Origin: Streptococcus mitis
Lineage (GTDB): Bacteria; Bacillota; Bacilli; Lactobacillales; Streptococcaceae
NCBI GenBank assembly: GCA_001560895.1
Contig: CP014326.1
Location: forward strand, 124,001 to 188,000
Reading direction: 5' to 3'
Length of the DNA stretch: 64,000 bases
Shown here piece after piece: positions 26,160-36,208 of the stretch (its first letter is position 1; every line of letters begins with the position of its first letter). The translations under genes were made by a program, and so were the position numbers. The notes below the pieces were generated by a model, which worked only from the letters and a program-made list of their open reading frames with translations, searched no databases and was not told where the DNA came from.

Positions 26160-26190
26160 TGGTCAGGAACCTACTCCTGACCTTTTTCTT
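26160..26190 (+). terminator. hisS terminator
   Basis: GGTCAGGA pairs with TCCTGACC around a short loop, followed by TTTTTCTTTT. Confidence 0.85.
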
Positions 26191-26215
26191 TTGCAAAATG
26201 ACAAAAATCATAAAC

Positions 26216-26260
26216 TTTTTGACAAATATACTTGTCAAAAAGAAAAAGATGTGTTACAAT
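26216..26260 (+). promoter_or_regulatory. Promoter and palindromic operator of the membrane/ABC operon
   Basis: TTTTTGACAA (26216-26225) and TTGTCAAAAA (26232-26241) are perfect 10-bp arms with a 6-bp centre. The right arm contains the -35 box TTGTCA (26232-26237), followed by 17 bp and TACAAT (26255-26260). A repressor bound to the palindrome would block the promoter. The best candidate is the small HTH protein encoded two genes in. Confidence 0.7.
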
Positions 26261-26293
26261 GTAAGCAAGTTAAGAGAAAAGAAGAAAGGAGCT

Positions 26294-26611
26294 ATGATGT
26301 GGGTACTAGTATTTATACTATTTATGATTTTCTTTTATTCTAATAATTCTAAAAAAATCAAGAAACTAGAGAATAAAATCAAAAAGCTTGAGCGAAAAGA
26401 GAAAGGAAATATAGAAATGTCAAGATTATTGCAAGAAATGATTGGAAAGAAACCAATTATAACGGGAGTGTATATTGGGCCAGATAACTGGGAAGTTGTG
26501 GATGTTGACGAGGAATGGGTCAAACTACGTAGCGTTGATAAAAAGGGGAAAGAAAAATTCAAGTTGCAACGTATTGAGAATATCCAAACCGTTGAATTTG
26601 ACGGAGAGTAG
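26294..26611 (+). CDS. Small membrane-anchored protein, unknown function
   Basis: 105 residues: one N-terminal transmembrane helix (3-16), a Lys-rich coiled-coil stretch (18-40), and a C-terminal small beta-rich domain (about 50-105: ITGVYIGPDNWEVVDVDEEWVKL). I do not recognise the family with certainty. The start at 26294 has AAAGGAG directly upstream; an upstream in-frame codon at 26198 would lie inside the promoter and is rejected. It is the first gene of an operon running to about 30555. Confidence 0.75.
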   Translation: MMWVLVFILFMIFFYSNNSKKIKKLENKIKKLERKEKGNIEMSRLLQEMIGKKPIITGVYIGPDNWEVVDVDEEWVKLRSVDKKGKEKFKLQRIENIQTVEFDGE

Positions 26612-26620
26612 GTGTGTAAC

Positions 26621-26827
26621 ATGCAACTCAAAAATCGTCTAAAAGAGCTTCGGGCTCGCGATGGTCTCAATCAAACCAACCTAGCCAAACTGGCAGGGGT
26701 TTCCAGACAGACCATTAGTCTACTAGAACGGGATGAGTACACCCCATCCATTATCATTGCCCTCAAAATATCTCAAATTTTCAACGAAACAGTCGAATCG
26801 GTATTTCGTTTGGAGGAGGACGAGTGA
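26621..26827 (+). CDS. XRE-type transcriptional regulator (YozG-like)
   Basis: 68 residues made up almost wholly of a Cro/CI helix-turn-helix: LKELRARDGLNQTNLAKLAG, then VSRQTISLLERDEYTPS. This single-domain type is common as an autoregulator at the head of membrane-protein operons. It probably binds the palindrome at 26216-26241. The ATG at 26621 has AGGTG 7 nt upstream and gives the usual N-terminus. Its stop overlaps the next start by one base. Confidence 0.88.
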   Translation: MQLKNRLKELRARDGLNQTNLAKLAGVSRQTISLLERDEYTPSIIIALKISQIFNETVESVFRLEEDE

Positions 26828-27024
26828 TGAACAAGTATAAAGTGATCTATTATGTAGTGGGCATAGCTTTATTAGTCAGCGTATTTCTACTGATTGGGAT
26901 GGACCTAGGCTGGTTTAATCCGTATCAGAGTGACCAATTTATTTGGGCCTACTTTGCTCTTATCCCAGTCGTTGACTGGATTGAAAAGAAAGTAAACAAT
27001 TTAGCAAGTGAAAAAGGAGAATGA
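26827..27024 (+). CDS. Small two-helix membrane protein
   Basis: 65 residues with two transmembrane helices (about 7-25 and 38-50) and a charged C-terminus. It is encoded directly after the HTH regulator with a TGATG overlap, a common pairing in Firmicutes in which the membrane partner may modulate the regulator. The function is otherwise unknown. Confidence 0.75.
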   Translation: MNKYKVIYYVVGIALLVSVFLLIGMDLGWFNPYQSDQFIWAYFALIPVVDWIEKKVNNLASEKGE

Positions 27025-27377
27025 ATATGAAAGAGTTTTTAGCAGGATTTCAAGTAGATACAGAACAAAAAGAACTTGCAGGTGTCTGTGCAGGTTTAGG
27101 AAATTATTTTAATATCAAGACTAACGTCGTCCGTTTGGTAGCCATTTTGCTGTTTCTTTGGTCAACAGAGTTTGGGATTTTAACAGTCATCCTATATGCT
27201 TATCTAGCAGGCTGGCTTGGGAGAGACCCTTTAGGAGAAGGGACGAAAAAAGCAAGAAATCAAGCTATTCTCTTGTTTGCTGTTTGTTTGATTTTAGTAT
27301 CACTTGGAACAGAGGGCTTGACAGCAATTTATGAATCAGGTAAAGTCTTTGGTCAGTGGTTAGTTGGATTGGTTTAG
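27021..27377 (+). CDS. PspC domain membrane protein
   Basis: 118 residues. The PspC domain covers about 14-72, recognisable from KELAGVCAGLGNYFNI, NVVRLVAILLFL and AYLAGWLGRDP. A second hydrophobic segment (about 80-97) follows. PspC-type proteins sense membrane stress or act as membrane anchors of regulators. The start overlaps the preceding stop (ATGA); the ATG at 27027 is better spaced from AAAGGAG and equally possible. Confidence 0.82.
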   Translation: MNMKEFLAGFQVDTEQKELAGVCAGLGNYFNIKTNVVRLVAILLFLWSTEFGILTVILYAYLAGWLGRDPLGEGTKKARNQAILLFAVCLILVSLGTEGLTAIYESGKVFGQWLVGLV

Positions 27378-27395
27378 TTTAGAAAGAGGTTGTAT

Positions 27396-28130
27396 ATGAA
27401 AAATAAACGTGTCTTGTTATTTTTAATTCCTGTTGTCTTGGGAGCTTTCTTGTACATGTTTGTAGATATGTTGAAGGCTGGTGCCGAATTCCACGGAATT
27501 ATGTTAGATGTAAAAATCTTGATACCATGGCTATCAGCCATTTGTTTACTATTAGGTTTCGTTGGCATTGTTTTGACGTTCAATTTCTCAAAGAAAAGCA
27601 GAAAATTTCACTCCTTGTATCAAGAGGAAATGGATGATGATCTGAATGAAACCTATTATGTGCAGATGTATCGGAATCTCGAGTTTGGGACCATTACTTT
27701 TAATATTACAGGCGTAGCGATTGTATTGGCTCTCTTCATTTCAGGAAGCGAAGTAATTGTACTCGATGTAAGTCGTATAACATTTTCCCTTTCCTTTTTG
27801 GAATTAGTGCTGTATTCACACAGCCAAAAATATCTTTTTAAAACCATTTCGATTGTTCGTCAGCTTGATTTGGCATTTTTCTATACACCAAAGGATATCT
27901 TAGAACATTTCGATTCTTACGATGAAGGGGAGCGCAAGGCTAATTTGGAACAGAGTTTTCGGATTTTATTCCAATTAAATCAGTATGTCTTACCAGCCTT
28001 ATATATTTTTCTTTTTATCATTTCTTTCTTGATAGGAGAGATTCAGTTACTAGCCTTCTTGCTTGTCGGAGCCATCCATGTTTATATCAATGTGATGCAG
28101 TTACCTATGGTGAAACGTTATTTCAAATAA
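27396..28130 (+). CDS. DUF3169-like membrane protein
   Basis: 244 residues with six predicted transmembrane helices in three pairs (about 5-25 and 47-68, 104-124 and 132-152, 195-218 and 219-235) and a cytosolic loop carrying YQEEMDDDLNETYYVQMYRNLE. This pattern fits DUF3169 proteins that accompany peptide-type ABC transporters. The ATG at 27396 follows AAAGAGG; the upstream TTG is not needed. It is encoded between the PspC protein and the ABC genes. Confidence 0.7.
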   Translation: MKNKRVLLFLIPVVLGAFLYMFVDMLKAGAEFHGIMLDVKILIPWLSAICLLLGFVGIVLTFNFSKKSRKFHSLYQEEMDDDLNETYYVQMYRNLEFGTITFNITGVAIVLALFISGSEVIVLDVSRITFSLSFLELVLYSHSQKYLFKTISIVRQLDLAFFYTPKDILEHFDSYDEGERKANLEQSFRILFQLNQYVLPALYIFLFIISFLIGEIQLLAFLLVGAIHVYINVMQLPMVKRYFK

Positions 28131-28140
28131 AGGAGTTTCT

Positions 28141-28965
28141 ATGATTCGTGTTGAAAATGTAAGTAAAAGTTTTGGGAGCAAGAAAGCTCTTCATCAGATT
28201 TCTTTTGAGATTAAGGAAGGTGAAATCTTTGGTTTTCTTGGCCCTTCTGGCTCAGGTAAAACAACCATGATCAATGTCTTGACAGGTCAGTTGGCTGCAG
28301 ATCAAGGTAAAACAGTTTTGTTAGGCAAGAATTCTCAAGATTTAACCTCAAATGATTTGGAACAAATTGGTATTGTTAGTGATAGCAGCGGTTTTTATGA
28401 AAAGATGAGTCTTTACAAAAATCTGCTCATTTACGCTAAGTTATATGGTCTCAAGTCAGATAGAGTAAATCAGGTACTCCAACAGGTTGGATTGGCAGAT
28501 GCTAAAGATATTATCGCAGAAAAACTATCTACAGGAATGAAACAACGAATGTTCTTGGCTCGTGCCCTTCTGAATGCTCCTAAGATTCTCTTTCTAGATG
28601 AGCCAACCAGTGGCTTAGACCCTACAACATCCAAGATGATTCATACCCTACTTCAAGAATTAAAGCAGGCGGGGACAACGATCTTTCTGACCACGCACGA
28701 TATGAATGAAGCAACTCTGCTTTGTGATCGCCTATCTCTTTTGAATAAGGGAAACTTAATAGAGTATGGAAGTCCACAAGATATTATCCAGAAGTACCAT
28801 GTGGATAAGAAAGTACGTGTAGCTTATAAAGATGGACGAGAACAGATAGTTCCATTTGAAGAATTGCCACATTTAGACACGACAGATTTGATGGTGGTTC
28901 ACTCTTGTGAGCCGACTTTAGAAGAGATCTTTATCAGATTAACAGGAGAAAAGTTAGATGTTTAG
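28141..28965 (+). CDS. ABC transporter ATP-binding protein
   Basis: ATPase of 274 residues. Walker A is GPSGSGKTT (about 34-42), the signature is LSTGMKQRMFLARALL (about 134-149), Walker B is ILFLDEPTSGLD and the switch His lies in LTTHDMNEA. A C-terminal regulatory part (about 215-274) is typical of the ABC-2/DrrA type used for export or immunity. The permease start overlaps its end by 8 bp, so they form one transporter. Confidence 0.93.
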   Translation: MIRVENVSKSFGSKKALHQISFEIKEGEIFGFLGPSGSGKTTMINVLTGQLAADQGKTVLLGKNSQDLTSNDLEQIGIVSDSSGFYEKMSLYKNLLIYAKLYGLKSDRVNQVLQQVGLADAKDIIAEKLSTGMKQRMFLARALLNAPKILFLDEPTSGLDPTTSKMIHTLLQELKQAGTTIFLTTHDMNEATLLCDRLSLLNKGNLIEYGSPQDIIQKYHVDKKVRVAYKDGREQIVPFEELPHLDTTDLMVVHSCEPTLEEIFIRLTGEKLDV

Positions 28966-29656
28966 AAAATTAAATGCCCTACTATGGTTAAGAGTGCAAG
29001 TTATTATTAGCAATTCAACTTTGTTAGCAACTTTATTGATGCCTTTTGGTATTGCTGTTTTATATAATGAATTTTTAAATAAGAATGGACAATTGAGCCT
29101 ATTTTTACTATCTGCTAGCTTGACGATGGTCTTGAGTATGGGAAGTGGTTATATGGTATCGATTATGATGGCAGAAGATAAGGAAAAACGAAATCTCAAA
29201 TCACTCATTCTAAGTGGTGTGACAGCAATAGAATATACTTTTAGTATGCTCGTTCTCCCTATTCTGATAATGTTACTTGCTATGATTGTGCTTCCCATCT
29301 ATCTTAAAGTAGATCTATCAGGTTATTTATTTGCCTATGCTATCTATTTGCTCCTGGCAACTATTTGTATTATTTTTCTCAACCTTCTAATCGGTGCGGT
29401 ATCAGATACTCAGTCTAAAGCGCAAGTCTATAGTATCTTTCCTATGCTAATCGTATCTTTTTTACCTATGATTGCTCTTCAAAATGATACGGCTCAGAAA
29501 GTGTTAGATTACTCGTTCGTCGGTCCTATTGTAAATCTTTTAAATCAAAAAGGTGGAGAAATATCTTTTTCTAACATCGGTATGTTACTTGCCTGGGTAC
29601 TTGTGTTAGGAATAGCAAACCTCTTTGTATTGAAAAACAGCTATAAAGCAAGATAG
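28958..29656 (+). CDS. ABC-2 type transporter permease
   Basis: Membrane protein of 232 residues with six hydrophobic segments, the partner of the preceding ATPase. The cytosolic loop EDKEKRNLKSLILSGV between helices 2 and 3 is the usual coupling region of ABC-2 permeases. Such small transporters in this setting often provide immunity to, or export of, membrane-active peptides; the substrate is unknown here. Confidence 0.85.
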   Translation: MFRKLNALLWLRVQVIISNSTLLATLLMPFGIAVLYNEFLNKNGQLSLFLLSASLTMVLSMGSGYMVSIMMAEDKEKRNLKSLILSGVTAIEYTFSMLVLPILIMLLAMIVLPIYLKVDLSGYLFAYAIYLLLATICIIFLNLLIGAVSDTQSKAQVYSIFPMLIVSFLPMIALQNDTAQKVLDYSFVGPIVNLLNQKGGEISFSNIGMLLAWVLVLGIANLFVLKNSYKAR

Positions 29657-29665
29657 GAGAACTTT

Positions 29666-30307
29666 ATGAAATTACTTAAAAACCTTGGCTGGTTTCTTCT
29701 AGCCATTTTATCCTTTTTATTCATCTATGGCTTCATTCAGGGGCTCGCGACTACGTCGCTTGCCTTAGGCGCTTCACCCTATGCTGTTACCCTACTCTAT
29801 GTGGCCTTGGCTGGAGTTTATGTGTACGGTATTTACAAATGGTATCAGAAAGCTCCTGTTCATATTGAGAAGAGTGCCTTTAACCGATTTATTTGGCTTC
29901 CTGCCTTGGTTTGGTTCTTATCTCTTGTTGTCCAGTTTTTCTTGCCAAATGATCCTTCAGTAAATCAGCAAATAGCGACAGACTTGACCTTGTCTCAACC
30001 ACTCTTCTCCTTCTTTGCGGTCGTTATTTTTGCTCCTTTGACGGAAGAACTTATCTTTAGAGGGATGTTAGCACGCTACCTCTTTCCTAAGCAGGACAAT
30101 AGTAAACAAACTCTGATTTTTCTTCTGGTATCCAGTGTTCTGTTTACCTTGATTCATTTCCCAGGCGATGTGCAACAATTTTTTGTCTATTTTAGCCTTG
30201 GTTTTAGTTTGGGCTTGGCTTATATTAGCAGAAAAGGTCTGGTCTACAGTATTTCTCTCCACGCTTTGAATAATTTAGTCGGCTTTTTGATGATTCTCAT
30301 GCTATAA
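29666..30307 (+). CDS. CPBP family intramembrane metalloprotease
   Basis: Membrane protein of 213 residues with about six transmembrane helices. The CPBP (Abi) motifs are complete: EE..FR at E127-E128 and R132 (in PLTEELIFRGML), H164 in TLIHFPGD, and the last motif HALNN (199-203). These residues form the glutamyl intramembrane protease site of the Rce1 type. In lactic acid bacteria, such proteins give self-immunity to bacteriocins or process peptides. It lies directly after an ABC transporter, which fits peptide immunity, but no bacteriocin gene is visible nearby. Confidence 0.9.
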   Translation: MKLLKNLGWFLLAILSFLFIYGFIQGLATTSLALGASPYAVTLLYVALAGVYVYGIYKWYQKAPVHIEKSAFNRFIWLPALVWFLSLVVQFFLPNDPSVNQQIATDLTLSQPLFSFFAVVIFAPLTEELIFRGMLARYLFPKQDNSKQTLIFLLVSSVLFTLIHFPGDVQQFFVYFSLGFSLGLAYISRKGLVYSISLHALNNLVGFLMILML

Positions 30308-30324
30308 TAGAGTCAGGAGGTCAC

Positions 30325-30555
30325 ATGAAACGAGTAATTTTATTAGCAGTGATTCAAGCAGTCGTTCTATTTTTCATCATTGGGGGACTAGCTTATGCCT
30401 TTAAGGGAGATTTCTTCTATAGCCATTTAGCAGTGGTCTTTGCCCCTATTGCCGGTATCTGGCGTTTTGGGACAGCTTATACGACGGAAATCGTCTTGCC
30501 TCGAAAGGCAGCTGAAATTGCTGAAAAGCGTAAAGCAGGCAAAAATTCAAAATAA
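30325..30555 (+). CDS. Small membrane protein, unknown function
   Basis: 76 residues with two hydrophobic segments (about 3-25 and 33-46) and a basic tail (KAAEIAEKRKAGKNSK). CAGGAGG precedes the ATG. It is the last gene before the operon terminator. Confidence 0.75.
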   Translation: MKRVILLAVIQAVVLFFIIGGLAYAFKGDFFYSHLAVVFAPIAGIWRFGTAYTTEIVLPRKAAEIAEKRKAGKNSK

Positions 30556-30560
30556 AAGAG

Positions 30561-30585
30561 TCCGGTGAAGTTCATCGGATTTTTG
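30561..30585 (+). terminator. Terminator of the membrane/ABC operon
   Basis: TCCGGTGA (30561-30568) pairs with TCATCGGA (30572-30579), followed by TTTTT. Confidence 0.8.
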
Positions 30586-30709
30586 TATTAGCGCTAATTT
30601 TTAGGGCTTTCACCTGATTTTTAAAGACTGGCAAACTTTTCTGATGATTTTCATGAAGAGCCTGCGCTTTTATGGTAAAATAGTAACAGAATAAAAGAGG
30701 AGAGAAACA

Positions 30710-32473
30710 ATGAAACGTAGTATGTATGCTGGTCGTGTTCGTGAGGAACACATCGGACAAGAAATTACCTTGAAAGGATGGGTTGGCCGTCGTCGTGACC
30801 TTGGTGGTTTGATCTTTATCGACCTTCGTGACCGTGAAGGGATCATGCAGTTGGTTATCAACCCTGAAAAAGTATCTGCAGAGGTCATGGCAACAGCTGA
30901 AAGCCTTCGTAGCGAATTTGTTATCGAAGTAACTGGTCAAGTCGTTGCGCGTGAGCAAGCCAATGATAAGTTGCCAACAGGTGCAGTTGAGTTAAACGTG
31001 ACAGCTCTGACAGTGCTGAATACAGCTAAGACAACACCATTTGAGATTAAGGATGGCATTGAGGCCAATGACGATACGCGTTTGCGTTACCGCTACCTTG
31101 ACCTTCGTCGTCCAGAAATGTTGGAAAATCTTAAACTTCGTGCTAAAGTGACCCACTCTATCCGCAACTACTTGGATGAGTTGGAGTTTATCGACGTGGA
31201 GACACCATTCCTTTCTAAGTCAACACCAGAAGGGGCGCGTGACTATTTGGTGCCATCTCGTGTCAATAAAGGGCATTTTTACGCTCTTCCTCAAAGTCCA
31301 CAAATCACGAAACAGCTCTTGATGAATGCTGGTTTTGACCGTTACTACCAAATCGTTAAATGTTTCCGTGACGAGGACTTGCGTGGAGACCGCCAGCCTG
31401 AGTTCACTCAGGTCGACTTGGAAACTTCATTCCTTACTGAGCAAGAAATCCAAGACATCACAGAAGGCTTGATTGCGCGCGTGATGAAGGAAACAAAAGG
31501 TATCGAAGTAACGCTTCCATTCCCTCGTATGAAATACGATGATGCGATGGCTCTTTACGGTTCTGATAAGCCTGATACTCGTTTTGACATGTTGCTTCAG
31601 GACTTGACAGAAGTGGTCAAAGGTGTTGACTTCAAAGTCTTTTCAGAAGCACCTGCTGTAAAAGCCATTGTGGTCAAAGGAGCTGCGGACAACTATTCAC
31701 GTAAAGACATCGACAAGATGACTGAAGTAGCCAAACAGTACGGTGCCAAGGGTCTTGCTTGGGTCAAGGTAGTTGACGGAGAATTAAACGGACCAGTTGC
31801 CAAATTCTTGACTGCCATCCAAGCAGAATTGACAACAGCGCTTGTTCTTGAAGACAAGGACTTGGTTCTCTTTGTGGCGGATACGCTTGAAGTGGCCAAT
31901 GCAACGCTTGGTGCCCTTCGTGGACGTATTGCCAAAGAGCTTGACTTGATTGATAATGATAAGTTCAACTTCCTTTGGGTAGTTGACTGGCCAATGTTTG
32001 AGTGGTCTGAAGAAGAAGGCCGCTACATGAGCGCCCACCATCCATTCACTCTTCCACAGGAAGAGACAGCTCACGAATTAGAAGGTGATTTGGCTAAGGT
32101 TCGTGCCATTGCTTACGATATCGTCTTGAACGGTTATGAGCTTGGTGGTGGTAGCCTTCGTATCAACCAAAAAGACCTTCAAGAACGCATGTTCAAGGCT
32201 CTAGATTTCTCATCTGAAGAAGCAAATGACCAGTTTGGTTTCCTTCTTGAAGCCATGGACTATGGTTTCCCACCACATGGTGGTTTGGCTATCGGGCTTG
32301 ACCGTTTTGTCATGTTACTTGCTGGAGAAGAAAATATCCGTGAAGTTATTGCCTTTCCTAAGAACAACAAGGCAACTGACCCAATGACCCAAGCTCCATC
32401 AACAGTCGCTCTCAAACAACTAGAGGAACTCAGCTTACAAGTAGAAGAAGATGAAACAAGCAAAACGAATTAA
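30710..32473 (+). CDS. aspS: Aspartyl-tRNA synthetase
   Basis: Class II synthetase of 587 residues for tRNA-Asp. Domains: N-terminal OB-fold for the anticodon (about 1-105), catalytic motif 2 with [16 protein letters not shown] (about 217-232), the bacterial GAD insertion (about 290-420), and motif 3 [13 protein letters not shown] near 528. A TAAAAT -10 box lies at about 30676. The last 23 bases overlap the start of the YitT gene, so the two are transcribed together. Confidence 0.97.
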   Translation: MKRSMYAGRVREEHIGQEITLKGWVGRRRDLGGLIFIDLRDREGIMQLVINPEKVSAEVMATAESLRSEFVIEVTGQVVAREQANDKLPTGAVELNVTALTVLNTAKTTPFEIKDGIEANDDTRLRYRYLDLRRPEMLENLKLRAKVTHSIRNYLDELEFIDVETPFLSKSTPEGARDYLVPSRVNKGHFYALPQSPQITKQLLMNAGFDRYYQIVKCFRDEDLRGDRQPEFTQVDLETSFLTEQEIQDITEGLIARVMKETKGIEVTLPFPRMKYDDAMALYGSDKPDTRFDMLLQDLTEVVKGVDFKVFSEAPAVKAIVVKGAADNYSRKDIDKMTEVAKQYGAKGLAWVKVVDGELNGPVAKFLTAIQAELTTALVLEDKDLVLFVADTLEVANATLGALRGRIAKELDLIDNDKFNFLWVVDWPMFEWSEEEGRYMSAHHPFTLPQEETAHELEGDLAKVRAIAYDIVLNGYELGGGSLRINQKDLQERMFKALDFSSEEANDQFGFLLEAMDYGFPPHGGLAIGLDRFVMLLAGEENIREVIAFPKNNKATDPMTQAPSTVALKQLEELSLQVEEDETSKTN

Positions 32474-33392
32474 GCGGTGGCGCTATTATCTGCGCCGCTT
32501 TGCTTATCAGATAAAAATTTTACGTGTCTTACAAAGCATCTCTCGTGAAAAATATGATGAGAAGATTTCGGCCTCTCTGGTCTATGGTTTTCTATCAGCA
32601 GTAGCGGTTAATTTCTTTTTCCAACCAGGGCATGTGTATTCGAGTGGTGCGACAGGTTTGGCACAGATTATCTCTGCCTTGAGTAATCACTGGTTTGGTT
32701 TTCATATTCCAATTTCGCTGACCTTCTACGCTATTAATTTTCCATTGATGGTCTTGGCCTGGTATCAGATTGGCCATAAGTTCACTATTTTTACCTTTAT
32801 CACGGTATCTATGAGTTCCTTCTTTATCCAGTTTGTCCCTGTGGCGACCTTGACGGAGGATCCTATTATCAACGCCCTTTTTGGTGGCGTTGTCATGGGC
32901 TTGGGGATTGGTTTTGCTCTTCGAAACAATATCTCCAGTGGTGGGACGGATATTGTCAGTCTGACCATTCGCAAGAAAACAGGTAAGAATGTCGGCAGTA
33001 TTTCATTCTTGGTAAATGGGACAATCATGCTGATAGCAGGTTTGACCTTTGGTTGGAAATACGCCCTCTACTCTATGATTACCATCTTTGTCTCTAGCCG
33101 TGTGACAGATGCGGTCTTTACCAAGCAAAAACGCATGCAGGCCATGATTGTGACCAATCATCCAGACAAGGTCATTGAAAAAATCCATAAAAAATTGCAC
33201 CGCGGAGCAACTATGATCCACGATGCAGAAGGAACCTATAATCACGAGAGAAAGGCAGTGTTAATCACTGTCATTACACGTGCAGAGTTTAATGAATTTA
33301 AACAGATTATGAAACAGGTGGACCCAAGCGCCTTTGTCTCTGTATCGGAAAATGTTCATATTCTGGGACGATTCGTTGAAACAGAAAATTAG
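32451..33392 (+). CDS. YitT family membrane protein
   Basis: 313 residues with a basic N-terminus, five or six transmembrane helices (about 45-205; motifs [16 protein letters not shown] and [12 protein letters not shown]) and a C-terminal DUF2179 domain (about 220-310; [26 protein letters not shown]). Function not established; the soluble domain may bind a ligand. It starts inside the end of aspS. The overlap is longer than usual but the reading is open and an AGAAGA site stands before the ATG. Confidence 0.88.
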   Translation: MKQAKRIKRWRYYLRRFAYQIKILRVLQSISREKYDEKISASLVYGFLSAVAVNFFFQPGHVYSSGATGLAQIISALSNHWFGFHIPISLTFYAINFPLMVLAWYQIGHKFTIFTFITVSMSSFFIQFVPVATLTEDPIINALFGGVVMGLGIGFALRNNISSGGTDIVSLTIRKKTGKNVGSISFLVNGTIMLIAGLTFGWKYALYSMITIFVSSRVTDAVFTKQKRMQAMIVTNHPDKVIEKIHKKLHRGATMIHDAEGTYNHERKAVLITVITRAEFNEFKQIMKQVDPSAFVSVSENVHILGRFVETEN

Positions 33393-33397
33393 TGATC

Positions 33398-33427
33398 AAA
33401 AAAACCAGCGCGAGCTGGTTTTTATTT
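33398..33427. terminator. Terminator between the yitT-like gene and malR
   Basis: AACCAGC and GCTGGTT with an A-run before and T-run after; it ends both convergent transcripts. Confidence 0.85.
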
Positions 33428-34408
33428 TTCAATAATTTTGTGGGCAATCAACTGACGGTAACAAATTTGTTTATTGTTTTTGTTATCATTAATAATCTGG
33501 AGAATAGTTTCAAGGGAAACACGACCAAGTTCCAAGCTATTGATATCAACATAGGCCGCCAAATTGAGCTTGGGATTGACCGAGTCAAAGCTGAGAACAG
33601 GGACATCCAGTTGGTGCTTAGCAATATAGTCACAGACTCCTTCGGCTAGGAGACTATCGGTTGTAATGATGGCATCAATCTGCGGGTCATGCTGAAAGAG
33701 GAGTTTACTAAATTGATATCCTTTTTCCTCTAGAAATTCATTTGCAAAGTAGGTCAGATTGTCATCAAGAGGCAGTTTGTATTGCTTGAGCGCGGATTCG
33801 TAACCAGTTAGACGGTCTTGTGTAACGAAGAGTTTCTTAGAACCTCCGATAAAGGCAATTCGTTTGCAGCCTTTTTTGATGAAATATTCTGTCGCATCAA
33901 AACCAGCTTGGACATTGTCGTTATCGACAAGAGGTATAAAAGGTGAAATGGATTTTCCTAGGATGAGGAAGGGGAACTGCTCGTCAGCGACCAGCTTGAC
34001 CAAAGGATCTTCCTCTTCGGCGTAAAGGAAAATCAAACCATCCACGCGTTTACCGTAAACCATTTGTGAAATAGCTTTAAGGCGTTCTTTTTCATCTTTA
34101 CCTGTCGCAATTTGAATGGCGTAGTGGTTCTCAGAGGCGACTTGGGCTATACCACGTAGGACAGATGGGAAGAAAGGATTTTGATAGAAGGCGTCTGAGT
34201 CGTCAGGAAGAACCAATCCGATAACCTGAGTATAGCTGCTTACCAAGCTACGAGCGTTGAGGTTGGGGTGGTAGTTGAGCTCCTTCATAGCCTTGCGAAC
34301 ACGTTTTTTAGTTTCGTCGCTAATGGTTGATTTATTTTGAATAACACGGGTTACGGTTGAAGGTGAAACACCAGCAGCCTTGGCCACATCTTTAATCGTA
34401 ACGGGCAT
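33422..34408 (-). CDS. malR: Maltose operon repressor, LacI family
   Basis: Repressor of 328 residues. The N-terminal helix-turn-helix (TIKDVAKAAGVSPSTVTRVI, 3-22) and hinge helix are followed by a periplasmic-binding-protein-like effector domain. In pneumococcus MalR binds operators before malX and malQ and is released by maltodextrins; both operators are visible here at 38922-38940 and 39300-39313. It is encoded at the end of the minus-strand mal group, 9 bp after malA. Confidence 0.95.
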   Translation of the reverse strand: MPVTIKDVAKAAGVSPSTVTRVIQNKSTISDETKKRVRKAMKELNYHPNLNARSLVSSYTQVIGLVLPDDSDAFYQNPFFPSVLRGIAQVASENHYAIQIATGKDEKERLKAISQMVYGKRVDGLIFLYAEEEDPLVKLVADEQFPFLILGKSISPFIPLVDNDNVQAGFDATEYFIKKGCKRIAFIGGSKKLFVTQDRLTGYESALKQYKLPLDDNLTYFANEFLEEKGYQFSKLLFQHDPQIDAIITTDSLLAEGVCDYIAKHQLDVPVLSFDSVNPKLNLAAYVDINSLELGRVSLETILQIINDNKNNKQICYRQLIAHKIIEK

Positions 34409-34417
34409 AAAAATCTC

Positions 34418-35218
34418 CTATTTATGGTAATCTGGGTCACGGAAATGTGTTTTATAAAAGATAGTGACCAGATAAAGGACAAAAAGAATGTTTTGTACAG
34501 TAATCAGAGTTGTCATATTTTGGCCAAATAATCCCAAAATAAGCGTAATCAGAGTTGGTAATCCTAAACAGTTCAAGATAAAATGGCAGCACTCTTTAAA
34601 GGTTCTAAATGAAAAGAGGCGCGATTTCTTAGTGATATAAAGGAGAAGACTTGCTCCTAGAGAGACAATGAAGAAATTCAAACCAAAGAGGAAGCTGGCA
34701 CCGAGAACTAGGAAGAGACTGATATAGACACGATTTTGCTGGTACCAGTCTTCAGAAATTGCTTGGGTCAAGCTGTCTTTACTTTTGAAACTCTCAGTCT
34801 GTATCGCTCGGTAAGAGACACGGGTCAGTTCTTTACTTTCCTTGCTGATGACCAGTTCTTTTGTATCGAAATGTAGTTGCAAGTCCTTAGGTAATTCCTT
34901 GCTTTGGCTTGGACCGATTAAAAGAGAAGGCGCTGGACTAGCTGTTCCTGTATAAGTAAATTTACCATCAACAATTGCAGCATGTTCAGAGAGTTCCTGG
35001 ACAACCTCATCTGTCAGAGGCTCATAGACATTATCGATAAAGGTTTCTAGCGGATAAGTATCCTGTGAGCTGTTTTGGATGGCAATGGGTACCATAGACA
35101 AACTGATAAGGAAGATACTGGTAAAGAGAAGTTGAAACCAGTTGAGCCCGAAACGTTTGGACAGGGGCTTACGAAATCCCCAAATACTTGAAAAATAGGA
35201 AAATGGATATGGAAGCAT
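34418..35218 (-). CDS. malA: Maltodextrin utilisation membrane protein MalA
   Basis: 266 residues, DUF1189-type membrane protein. One transmembrane helix (about 30-46) precedes an extracellular domain (about 50-165), and three or four helices follow (about 168-260). It is the gene called malA in pneumococcus, lying between malR and the transporter genes; its activity is not defined. The start after GGGAGA-like sequence is plausible. Confidence 0.85.
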   Translation of the reverse strand: MLPYPFSYFSSIWGFRKPLSKRFGLNWFQLLFTSIFLISLSMVPIAIQNSSQDTYPLETFIDNVYEPLTDEVVQELSEHAAIVDGKFTYTGTASPAPSLLIGPSQSKELPKDLQLHFDTKELVISKESKELTRVSYRAIQTESFKSKDSLTQAISEDWYQQNRVYISLFLVLGASFLFGLNFFIVSLGASLLLYITKKSRLFSFRTFKECCHFILNCLGLPTLITLILGLFGQNMTTLITVQNILFVLYLVTIFYKTHFRDPDYHK

Positions 35219-35364
35219 AGGTATCTTTCTAAAAGGTGTTTTCTATATGAGTATTATTATATAGAGAAATGTGCTTTATTTCAAGTCTAGGAGAGAAATT
35301 GCTTGCTACAAGGATATTATTTACAATCACAAGCTCCAAAATGAAAAAGGGTGGCGGGGATATA

Positions 35365-36207
35365 TTATCCCTTGTCGCCACCACTTGTAAGTCCTGAAAC
35401 AAAGTTCTTTTGTAGGAAGAAGAAGAGAATACAGATTGGAAGGGCGATGAGGATAGCACCTGCTGAGAAGTAGGCAATCTTCATGTTTTTCGCATTGTTA
35501 ACGAAGGTTTGGAGACCAACGGCAACAGTAAAGTATTCTTTCTCACGAAGCAAGAAACTAGAGAGGATGTAGTCCCCGAAAGGTCCCATGAAGGCCCAGA
35601 GAGCTTGTACGGCAACCATTGGGCGAACCAGTGGAAGAACAATTTGCCAGAAGCGGCGGAAGTGTCCTGCACCATCTAGTTTTGCAGATTCGTCTAGAGA
35701 CATTGGCACTGTATCGAAGTAGCCTTTCATCAACCAAGCATTCATCGGGATACCTCCACCAACATAAAGGAAGATGAGGAACCAGCTGTGGTTAAGGGCG
35801 TTCAACATAAGTGCCATAACGAAGAAGGCGGTCAAAGCGGCCATGGTTGGCACCATTTGGATAATCAAGAAGAAGACCAAACTTTGTTTACGAGCCAAGA
35901 AGTTGTAACGGCTGTAAGCATAACCAGCAAGTACGATGATACTTGTTTGGACAGCCATGGTAATCAAGGCGATAATCAAAGTGTTGAGGTACCAAGTACC
36001 GTACAAGGTTTCAGTGAAGAGGCCTTGGAAGTTAGCAAAGCTAAAGTTGACATTGCTATCTAGTTTAAAGGCTACTACATTACCTGCCTTGAAGGCTGAC
36101 ATAATAGTAATTAACAATGGATAGATAATCACGACTGAGAGGCCAATCAAGTAGAGGTAAGTGAGGGTTTGAGTCAGTCTACGTTTGAGTTTAATTGAGT
36201 TATTCAT
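35365..36207 (-). CDS. malD: Maltodextrin ABC transporter permease MalD (MalG type)
   Basis: Membrane permease of 280 residues with six transmembrane helices. The EAA loop that contacts the ATPase is seen as [26 protein letters not shown] (about 172-197). The protein is homologous to E. coli MalG. I start it at the ATG at 36207 ([10 protein letters not shown]), one base after the malC stop. The ATPase is not encoded here; the shared MsmK ATPase usually serves this system in streptococci. Confidence 0.95.
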   Translation of the reverse strand: MNNSIKLKRRLTQTLTYLYLIGLSVVIIYPLLITIMSAFKAGNVVAFKLDSNVNFSFANFQGLFTETLYGTWYLNTLIIALITMAVQTSIIVLAGYAYSRYNFLARKQSLVFFLIIQMVPTMAALTAFFVMALMLNALNHSWFLIFLYVGGGIPMNAWLMKGYFDTVPMSLDESAKLDGAGHFRRFWQIVLPLVRPMVAVQALWAFMGPFGDYILSSFLLREKEYFTVAVGLQTFVNNAKNMKIAYFSAGAILIALPICILFFFLQKNFVSGLTSGGDKG

Positions 36208-36208
36208 C

